8,701 bases of DNA, taken from assembly GCA_934294965.1 (NCBI GenBank), contig CAKRAM010000145.1, positions 1-8,701 of the forward strand. The letters are read 5' to 3'. Shown one piece after another: positions 1 through 5,447 of this stretch. Made by a program: the position numbers and the translations under genes. Origin of the DNA: an uncultured Clostridia bacterium. GTDB taxonomy: Bacteria > Bacillota > Clostridia > Christensenellales > CAG-314. The notes beneath the pieces are model-generated. The model was given only the letters and a program-made list of their open reading frames with translations. It was not told the DNA's origin and did no database searches. How positions within the stretch are numbered: position 1 is the stretch's first letter; the number at the start of each line of letters is the position of its first letter.

Positions 1-2674
1 ATACGAAAATCTCGTCGGAAATTGCCGTATCGTAGTAGACTTCGTTTTGAGTGCGAGTAAATTCTACCAAGTTGCGTATTTCGTCGTTGGAAATGTACGC
101 ACCCTGAATTCTTTCAAGGTCGGACGAGCCTGCGCCCATAAACAGCATGTCGCCTCTACCAAGCAATTTTTCCGCACCGCCACCGCCGATAATCGTGTTA
201 CTATCGTACTGCGAGGCAACTTTCAGTGCCATACGGCAAGGCAAGTTAGCTTTGATTGTACCCGTGATAACATTAACGTCGGGACGTTGCGTAGCCAAAA
301 CAATGTGGATGCCTGCCGCTCTTGATTTTTGAGCAAGCCTTCCCAGTTTACCTTCGAATTCCTTCTTCTTTGCTGCCATAAGGTCGGCAAGTTCGTCCAC
401 GACGAATACCAAATACGGCATTTTTTGCGCCAATTTTGGATTTACGCGAGCGTTGTATTCCGAAATGTTACCCACTCCGCTGGAACGGAACAGTTGATAA
501 CGCGCATCCATCTCATTTATTAGGTAGTCCATTCCTGCAAGCGCGTCGTTCACGTTGGTGATTGCTTCGGTGGTTAGCATATGCGGCATTCCGTTATAGC
601 GAGAAAGTTCAACGTATTTCGGGTCGACCATAAGGAAACGCACATATTCCGGACCGTAGCGATAAATCATACTGACAATCAAGCAGTTAAGGCAAACGCT
701 CTTACCCGAACCGGTTGTACCTGCAATAAGAAGGTGCGGCATTTCCGACAAGTCTTCGCACACGACTTTACCCGTGATTTCCTGCCCGATTGCAAACACC
801 AGATTACCTTTGGCGTTTTGGAAAGTTTTGGATTCCAACAAGGAACGCAACACGACTTTTGCCTTGGTTTTGTTTGCAACTTCGATGCCGACAAGGTTGG
901 TTCCGTGAACGGGCGCTTCGATACGGATATCTTCTGCGGCTTCGATGCACGCCTTGATGTCGTCCGAATACTGCTTAAAATCGCCCATACGCGTTTTTTG
1001 CGACAACACCCTGAACATATATCTTGTTACGGCAGGGCCGACGACGATATCGGCAACTTCGATTTTGATGTTGAACACCGCCAGCTTATCTATTATCGCT
1101 TGCGCCGCAGCCGTTCTGTCCGCCTCATCATGATCTTCTCGAATGGTCACGTCGTCCAGCAACTCTACGGGCGGTTTGTTGTATTTAAGATAATGGTGAA
1201 TTTTGGACTGTTGATCTTTAAGTTCCTTGCGGCTGACAAAATTCATTGCCACTTGCATGCCGCCGTCGACAGGCACTTCGTGTTCAACTGCAACAATTTC
1301 GTTTTCGTCCGCTTCCACTTCCTGAACGGGTTCGATAATCTCGGGTTCGGGTGTGACAGACGGATCTACCGCTTGAGGCTCGTCATCAAATGCGCTCGAA
1401 TAGTCAACAACCGGTTGTTTTTCATAAACGGGCGTTTCCTGACTCGGCGACACGGGAGTAACCGTTTGAGGTTGACGGGTTTCCGCAGGGTTGGGCTCAA
1501 CCGCTTTTGACGACGCACCGGAAGGTTGATCGTCTACGAAAATATCCGAAGCGGAATTTTGCGGTTTGGGAGCAGGCGCATCGACGTCTACGGAATTATC
1601 CGAATACTTGCGAGAAGTTGACGACGGTTGCCAATAGCCTTGATCGACCGGTTGAAATTCTGTCTTGGCGCGTTCCGGCACGTCGGGTTTTACCACAACG
1701 TCAATAGGATCGGTATCTGCGGCATCCGCATTATTTACTTGCTGTTCGGCTTGCTGCTCATAGTATCCGCGTACCACGAACTCCTCCTCGGAATTTGTTG
1801 AGGGATTGTCGGCGTCCGAAAAATAGGTTTGCTTGCGTTTGGGAGGCTCGGGGCGTTGACCGTCGAAAAACGAGGTAGTTTTTGCACCGTCGTCGCCTTC
1901 CGCGGGAATATCGCCGAACAAAATACTCTCCGCCTGACTGCGATTGGCAGGATTGGGTGCGTCGTAGGTCGATTGCGGCGCATAATCGAAATGAATTTGC
2001 CCTGAAGGCTCTGCCGACTCCGGATAGACCGAGGGCGTTTGATCGAACAAAAGCGAAATTGCCTTTTGGCGTTGATCGTCGTCAGAGAATGGCGTGGATT
2101 GTTCGCCGGGCGTTTCTGCGGGAACATCCTCGTAAACCTTTTCACTGCTTGCTTCAAGCGTAAGTTTGCCGGTGTGATAGTTGTAGAAGAACAAACCTAT
2201 CATAACCGCATCGAACACTATCATGCCGACAATGAGAATATACGCGCCCAAATCGGTAATCGTCTTTTTGAACGCAAAGACGATAATGCCGAAAATGAGG
2301 CCGCCGAAAGTCGGAACGCCGTCGTAGAAATGATAAACGTAATGAGCAAAGGACTTAAAGTCCGTTGGCAAATAGGACGTCGTCCACAATTGCACCAGCA
2401 AAACAGTAAATACAAACAGCAATACGAAGTGTGCCAAGTATTTACCGGGAATTTGCATCTTTTTGCCGGCAAGCGAAAACGAGCATGCAACGATGATTGC
2501 AGCCATTATGCCGTAAAAAGACATGCCGAACGCACCGACAAACACATTGGCGACGTCACGCAAAAACGATTGAAAATACTGTCCGCAAAAAGCAAATATT
2601 ATCAATGCGGAACAAACGCAAATACCGACTATATTGCCGATTTTCTTTTTTCTTTTAGAAACTTCCCGTCCCAT
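1..2674 (-). CDS. ftsK: DNA translocase FtsK/SpoIIIE, C-terminus cut by window edge
   Basis: This is a membrane-anchored hexameric ATPase that pumps double-stranded DNA at the division septum during chromosome segregation. The first 891 residues are visible, with no stop before the left edge. Residues 1-11 are basic, and hydrophobic segments lie near 12-30, 44-68, 80-97, 118-135 and 141-164. About 300 residues rich in Pro, Gln, Asp and Glu follow (roughly 165-490). The alpha/beta motor begins near 498. It has Walker A GTTGSGKS at 652-659, the family motif DPKYVELSRYNGMPHML after it, Walker B with VVDELADLM around Asp760, then ATQRPDVNVITG and GAEKLLGRGDMLF. The DNA-reading gamma winged-helix domain should lie beyond the edge. 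The start is ATG at 2674 with GGAGG 6 nt upstream. It is larger than B. subtilis SpoIIIE because of the linker. Two promoters lie upstream. Whether it serves vegetative division (FtsK/SftA-like) or sporulation (SpoIIIE) cannot be told from this sequence. Confidence 0.97.
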   Translation of the reverse strand, partial: MGREVSKRKKKIGNIVGICVCSALIIFAFCGQYFQSFLRDVANVFVGAFGMSFYGIMAAIIVACSFSLAGKKMQIPGKYLAHFVLLFVFTVLLVQLWTTSYLPTDFKSFAHYVYHFYDGVPTFGGLIFGIIVFAFKKTITDLGAYILIVGMIVFDAVMIGLFFYNYHTGKLTLEASSEKVYEDVPAETPGEQSTPFSDDDQRQKAISLLFDQTPSVYPESAEPSGQIHFDYAPQSTYDAPNPANRSQAESILFGDIPAEGDDGAKTTSFFDGQRPEPPKRKQTYFSDADNPSTNSEEEFVVRGYYEQQAEQQVNNADAADTDPIDVVVKPDVPERAKTEFQPVDQGYWQPSSTSRKYSDNSVDVDAPAPKPQNSASDIFVDDQPSGASSKAVEPNPAETRQPQTVTPVSPSQETPVYEKQPVVDYSSAFDDEPQAVDPSVTPEPEIIEPVQEVEADENEIVAVEHEVPVDGGMQVAMNFVSRKELKDQQSKIHHYLKYNKPPVELLDDVTIREDHDEADRTAAAQAIIDKLAVFNIKIEVADIVVGPAVTRYMFRVLSQKTRMGDFKQYSDDIKACIEAAEDIRIEAPVHGTNLVGIEVANKTKAKVVLRSLLESKTFQNAKGNLVFAIGQEITGKVVCEDLSEMPHLLIAGTTGSGKSVCLNCLIVSMIYRYGPEYVRFLMVDPKYVELSRYNGMPHMLTTEAITNVNDALAGMDYLINEMDARYQLFRSSGVGNISEYNARVNPKLAQKMPYLVFVVDELADLMAAKKKEFEGKLGRLAQKSRAAGIHIVLATQRPDVNVITGTIKANLPCRMALKVASQYDSNTIIGGGGAEKLLGRGDMLFMGAGSSDLERIQGAYISNDEIRNLVEFTRTQNEVYYDTAISDEIFV

Positions 2675-2680
2675 ATAATT

Positions 2681-2685
2681 CCTCC
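2681..2685 (-). promoter_or_regulatory. ribosome binding site of ftsK
   Basis: GGAGG lies 6 nt upstream of the ATG at 2674. It fixes the start at the basic MGREVSKRKKK N-terminus that precedes the first membrane segment. Confidence 0.85.
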
Positions 2686-2717
2686 GAGGACCATTGCAAA
2701 CATAACTGCAACAACCG

Positions 2718-2745
2718 ATTATAGCACGCAAACGCACCGACACAA
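2718..2745 (-). promoter_or_regulatory. proximal promoter of ftsK (P2)
   Basis: A perfect -10 TATAAT (2718-2723) is preceded by TGC, giving an extended -10 (TGnTATAAT). A weak -35 TTGTGT lies at 2740-2745 after a 16-bp spacer. The predicted start near 2711 gives a leader of about 35-40 nt. The extended -10 could compensate for the poor -35. This is a sequence match only. Confidence 0.5.
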
Positions 2746-2746
2746 A

Positions 2747-2758
2747 TTTGTCGACAAA
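2747..2758. repeat. 12-bp perfect palindrome upstream of ftsK
   Basis: TTTGTCGACAAA is a perfect palindrome immediately upstream of the P2 -35 and downstream of the P1 start. It overlaps a second, 10-bp palindrome ACAAATTTGT at 2742-2751 that covers most of the -35. The position is what an operator for a dimeric regulator would have. No known box was recognised: it is not the Gram-positive LexA consensus. The operator role is inference. Confidence 0.4.
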
Positions 2759-2803
2759 ACCAAACTTGCCGCGCGACAAAGACAACGCGTATAATTACAA
2801 TAC

Positions 2804-2832
2804 ATTATACAATATAATTACCAAATAATCAA
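2804..2832 (-). promoter_or_regulatory. distal promoter of ftsK (P1)
   Basis: A perfect -10 TATAAT (2804-2809), a 17-bp spacer and -35 TTGATT (2827-2832, four of six consensus bases) make this the best sigma-A-type promoter in the window. Transcription would start near 2797 and give a leader of roughly 120 nt that runs through P2 and the palindrome at 2747-2758. Confidence 0.6.
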
Positions 2833-2910
2833 CATTTGAAAATCGAAGATTGGCAAATATTTTTCACTATTACAAAACAAATGATAAGAGGACGTAAGCG
2901 ACACTGCGCA

Positions 2911-2960
2911 ATATTACAAAACCAAATAAGCGTCTTGCCGCATAACGCGACAAAACGCTT
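2911..2960 (-). terminator. probable intrinsic terminator after mlpA
   Basis: The RNA can form a 14-bp stem (arms 2947-2960 and 2928-2941) that includes two G-U pairs, with the 5-nt loop GTTAT. The transcript continues ATTTGGTTTTGTAAT, a U-rich but interrupted tail. It begins 25 nt after the mlpA stop. The stem is strong and the tail is suboptimal, so termination may be partial, allowing some read-through into ftsK. Confidence 0.6.
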
Positions 2961-2985
2961 AAATTGAAAAATCAAAGCAAAACCA

Positions 2986-4266
2986 CTATGCTTTTGGAGC
3001 GCTTGCGCCGAAAATTTTTGCGGCGGCGTCAAAATCGCGGTCGGTTTTAGCCCCGACGTACGCCACTGCCGGATTTGCGGCAAAAATGGTTTTTGCGACA
3101 CGATTAACATCTTCAACCGAAACCGACTTACATGCGGAAATTTCCGCATCGATATCAAACGGTTTGCCTGTTTTAAGAATACGACGACCGTTGATACGCA
3201 TAAAGAACATGTTTGCTTCGGCGGACATATAAATGGAATTTGTCGTAAGCATAACGCTGCGATCGACTTCGGCTTGCGTTACCCCGAAATCGACGATTTT
3301 TTGAATTTCGTCACGCACCAAATTTGCAACCAACTTGCTGTTTTTCGGATTATAACCGACGTAAATTTCCAACGAGCCGTTGTTTTTGTAGGAAGAAGTT
3401 CCGCAATACACGGAATAAGCCAAACCACGCTTTTCCCTGATTTCTTGCACAAGTCTGGAAGTCATGCCTCCGCCCAAAGTATCAGAAAGAACCGAAACGG
3501 CGTAGTAGTCCTTGTCAAAAACAGGAACGCCTCTCCAATTTAATTCCAAGTGAGATTGTTCCACATCGCGGAAGGCACTTAAAAATATCGAAGTTGCCGA
3601 TGACGTCGGCTCGGCAGACAACACATGACTTTCGCTTGCAAAGTTGGTTTCAAAGTACTTTTGCACAAGCTCATCAACCTGTTCAAAAGACAGCGCACCG
3701 GCAACCGAAATTACCGTAGAGGACGGCACATAGTACTTATTCTTAAAATCAATGATACTATGTCTGTCACAGTATTTGATGTTTTCGGGATTTCCTAGAA
3801 TAGTTTGCCCCAATGATTGCTCAAAATAAGTTGCTTGACCGATCAAATCACCTGCATAATCCGAAGGGTTGTCGGCGCTCATGCTGATTTCTTCCAAAAC
3901 CACTCCACGCTCGCGCTCCATTTCTTCTTCCGGGAAAGACGCGTTGAAGTACATATCGGACAAAACGTCCATACATTTTTCCAAGTCGGAAGAGATGCTC
4001 CTAGTATAATAGCACGTGCAATCTTTTGCAGTAAATGCATTTAACGTTGCGCCGATATTTTCCATTTCTTCGGATATTTGCAAGGCAGTTCTGCGCTTGG
4101 TTCCCTTAAATAACAAATGTTCTATAAAATGAGAAAATCCATTTGTCGAATCATCTTCCCTGACGCTGCCTACGTCAACATATACGCCAAGTGCGACAGA
4201 ATATGCCGACGGCATTTGCTCACACACCAAGCGAAGCCCGCTTGGATAATTTTTACAAAATTTCAT
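2986..4266 (-). CDS. mlpA: M16 family zinc peptidase, MPP-like (YmxG/MlpA)
   Basis: This 426-residue protein of the mitochondrial-processing-peptidase-like M16 family has the family's usual length. The inverted zinc motif HxxEH is intact as HFIEH (His46, Glu49 catalytic, His50), and the third zinc ligand is Glu126 in GVVLEEIS, 76 residues after His50 as expected. NAFTAKDCTCYY near 76-87 matches the conserved strand after the zinc site. The C-terminal half has GGGMTSRLVQEIREKRGLAYS at about 265-285, the substrate-binding Arg/Tyr signature of the second M16 domain. No signal peptide is seen, so it is probably cytoplasmic. The start ATG overlaps the ylxY stop as ATGA, with AGGAGG 3 nt upstream, so the two genes are translationally coupled. 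Its B. subtilis counterpart lies in the same place after ylxY. The physiological substrate is not known from sequence. The stop is TAG. Confidence 0.95.
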   Translation of the reverse strand: MKFCKNYPSGLRLVCEQMPSAYSVALGVYVDVGSVREDDSTNGFSHFIEHLLFKGTKRRTALQISEEMENIGATLNAFTAKDCTCYYTRSISSDLEKCMDVLSDMYFNASFPEEEMERERGVVLEEISMSADNPSDYAGDLIGQATYFEQSLGQTILGNPENIKYCDRHSIIDFKNKYYVPSSTVISVAGALSFEQVDELVQKYFETNFASESHVLSAEPTSSATSIFLSAFRDVEQSHLELNWRGVPVFDKDYYAVSVLSDTLGGGMTSRLVQEIREKRGLAYSVYCGTSSYKNNGSLEIYVGYNPKNSKLVANLVRDEIQKIVDFGVTQAEVDRSVMLTTNSIYMSAEANMFFMRINGRRILKTGKPFDIDAEISACKSVSVEDVNRVAKTIFAANPAVAYVGAKTDRDFDAAAKIFGASAPKA

Positions 4267-4970
4267 ATTCCTCCTAAGTTCTCACCGACCTTAACAATAT
4301 CAAATCCGTGTTCTAAATAGTATTTTACCATATTTTCCAGCGCATGTAAAGTGTGGCGTGTGGGATGCATCAATATAAGATCTCCGCCTTGCGCATCTTT
4401 TGTTGCGCGGCTAAATATCAATTCGGCGTTTTTGTCACGCCAATCAACGGTATCTTTTGACCACATTATTATCTTATAGCCCAAACTTTCGGCAGCGGAA
4501 AGCGTCAATTTACCAAAATCGCCGGAAGGCGGAGCAAACAACTTGGTTACAACTCCGCAAGTTTCGTACACCACTTTTTCGCAAGATATAATCTCATTTT
4601 TGTTTTGCTCAAGAGTGAGTGTCGAATGCTGCTTGTGAAAATATCCGTGATTGCCGATTTCATGTCCGTTTTCTACAATTTTGCACAAAACGTTCGGATA
4701 TTTGGCCACCCAATACCCTCCGACAAAAAACGTTACCTTTACGTTGTACTTACTTAATATTTCCAACATATCGTCTATGTATTCCGTTCCCCAATAAACG
4801 TTTATCATAAATGAAACGGCATTGGTTTGCTTCCCGCGATATATTGGCGAGCCATTATTGTCACCGAAAACACTTACGTACGCACCCGAAAATGCCGTAA
4901 CGGCAACTCCGACAACCAAAACAAACAGTAACACGTTGGTAACAACATGCGTAAAAATCTTGGAGTCCAT
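4263..4970 (-). CDS. ylxY: polysaccharide deacetylase-like membrane protein (YlxY-like), degenerate active site
   Basis: This is a 235-residue protein with an N-terminal signal anchor (hydrophobic about 9-34) and an extracytoplasmic NodB-fold domain (about 50-232). NodB enzymes remove N- or O-acetyl groups from polysaccharides such as peptidoglycan. Recognisable motifs: HEIGNHGYFH with metal-site His108 and His112; FAPPSG (145-150) at the RxPxG/Y position; DTVDW (173-177); and LILMH with His202. The first motif, normally TFDDG or TFDxxWG, reads SFMINVYWG, so Asn57 replaces the catalytic Asp and the metal-binding Asp is also missing. The motif-3 Arg is Ala. Deacetylase activity is therefore doubtful. 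The chosen start is ATG 4970, with GAGG 6 nt upstream and directly before the anchor. A longer frame from 5054 adds 28 residues without a clear binding site. Position between pnp and mlpA matches B. subtilis ylxY. Confidence 0.9.
   Translation of the reverse strand: MDSKIFTHVVTNVLLFVLVVGVAVTAFSGAYVSVFGDNNGSPIYRGKQTNAVSFMINVYWGTEYIDDMLEILSKYNVKVTFFVGGYWVAKYPNVLCKIVENGHEIGNHGYFHKQHSTLTLEQNKNEIISCEKVVYETCGVVTKLFAPPSGDFGKLTLSAAESLGYKIIMWSKDTVDWRDKNAELIFSRATKDAQGGDLILMHPTRHTLHALENMVKYYLEHGFDIVKVGENLGGI
4270..4275 (-). promoter_or_regulatory. mlpA ribosome binding site inside the ylxY 3' end
   Basis: AGGAGG lies within the codons for the last residues (LGGI) of ylxY, only 3 nt before the mlpA ATG, and the two frames overlap as ATGA. 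Ribosomes finishing ylxY stop on top of the mlpA start, which is the usual arrangement for termination-reinitiation coupling. Confidence 0.8.
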
Positions 4971-5294
4971 ATAAAACCTCAAATTAGTATACGCAAGTTC
5001 GGTTGTTTTCTTGCACACAACACGTGCAATCGTTAGATACACAGCAAATTGCAAGTACCATTTCTATTTCCAAAACAGATTTCTTTATCAATTTATACAA
5101 TATCAAAATAACATCAAGTGTTTTTTAACATCACCAAAATATCCATAATTACATTTTGACACACAATTGCGCCGACAACATTTGTCAATTGCATATTAGC
5201 AAAACATCAACGTGAGCAAAATGCTGAAACACTCCATCGTCAACTGAATTTATCAAGCGATCAATACAGCAAATTTTCACAAATCGTAGCCATA

Positions 5295-5321
5295 GCTGAC
5301 ACAAGCCTTTACATTGTCAGC
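5295..5321 (-). repeat. 7-bp inverted repeat in the ylxY upstream spacer
   Basis: GCTGACA and TGTCAGC flank a 13-nt loop. Neither strand has a T tract after it, so it is not an intrinsic terminator. It would sit at the 5' end of a transcript from the weak promoter at 5324-5351. It could be an operator or a chance repeat. Confidence 0.3.
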
Positions 5322-5323
5322 AA

Positions 5324-5351
5324 AAGATAGCAAAATCAAGTTAAACGTCAA
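5324..5351 (-). promoter_or_regulatory. weak candidate promoter for ylxY-mlpA
   Basis: TTGACG (five of six -35 bases) and TATCTT (four of six -10 bases) are separated by 16 bp. It lies just downstream of the pnp terminator. It would give a leader of about 345 nt that starts with the hairpin at 5295-5321. The match is weak in AT-rich DNA. Confidence 0.25.
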
Positions 5352-5387
5352 ACGCCCCACCATTGCACTTCAACTGTGGTTTTAGAG

Positions 5388-5421
5388 AAAAAAAACGAAG
5401 CACCTACAAGTAGGTGCTTCG
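5388..5421 (-). terminator. intrinsic terminator of pnp
   Basis: A perfect 11-bp stem CGAAGCACCTA / TAGGTGCTTCG with the 4-nt loop CTTG is followed by eight T residues (5388-5395 on the plus strand as A). It begins 26 nt after the pnp stop. This is the clearest regulatory element in the window, and it separates pnp from ylxY-mlpA. The reverse orientation lacks a T tract, so it acts on the minus strand. Confidence 0.95.
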
Positions 5422-5447
5422 AAATTATTTGGATGGCAGCAATACTA

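Larger units (their letters stand above)
2675..2985. other. intergenic region between mlpA and ftsK
   Basis: These 311 bp hold, in transcription order, the hairpin after mlpA (2928-2960), an AT-rich stretch, promoter P1, overlapping palindromes, promoter P2 and the ftsK ribosome binding site. A 109-codon minus-strand reading frame starting at 3158 runs into this spacer. It is out of phase with mlpA and has no domain-like content, so no gene is called here. Confidence 0.7.
4971..5387. other. AT-rich spacer between the pnp terminator and ylxY
   Basis: About 415 bp with no convincing gene. It holds a weak promoter candidate on the minus strand (TTGACG at 5346-5351, 16-bp spacer, TATCTT at 5324-5329), a 7-bp inverted repeat at 5295-5321, an inverted TTGACA/TGTCAA pair (5156-5161 and 5183-5188) lacking a usable -10, and two TAACATCA direct repeats 17 bp apart (5109-5116, 5126-5133). 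A TATACT box near 4985 lies too close to the ylxY start to serve it. The ylxY promoter must lie here because a strong terminator separates it from pnp, but I cannot place it with confidence. Confidence 0.6.

Noticed and set aside
581..1510. 309-codon open frame on the plus strand
   Set aside because: It is in phase antisense to ftsK, whose complete motor signature on the minus strand shows which strand is coding.
2039..2794. 251-codon plus-strand frame running from ftsK into the intergenic region
   Set aside because: It is antisense in phase to the ftsK N-terminus and has no domain content. Its end merely runs through the promoter region.
2829..3158. 109-codon minus-strand frame overlapping the 3' end of mlpA
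   Set aside because: It is in another phase of mlpA, has no ribosome binding site or recognisable motif, and its second half reads through the terminator hairpin.
4985..4990. TATACT as a -10 box for ylxY
   Set aside because: Transcription would begin within the Shine-Dalgarno region, and no -35 is present at 16-18 bp.
4971..5054. Upstream ATG at 5054 as ylxY start
   Set aside because: No ribosome binding site precedes it, and the extra 28 residues lie before a normal signal anchor. ATG 4970 has GAGG at good spacing.
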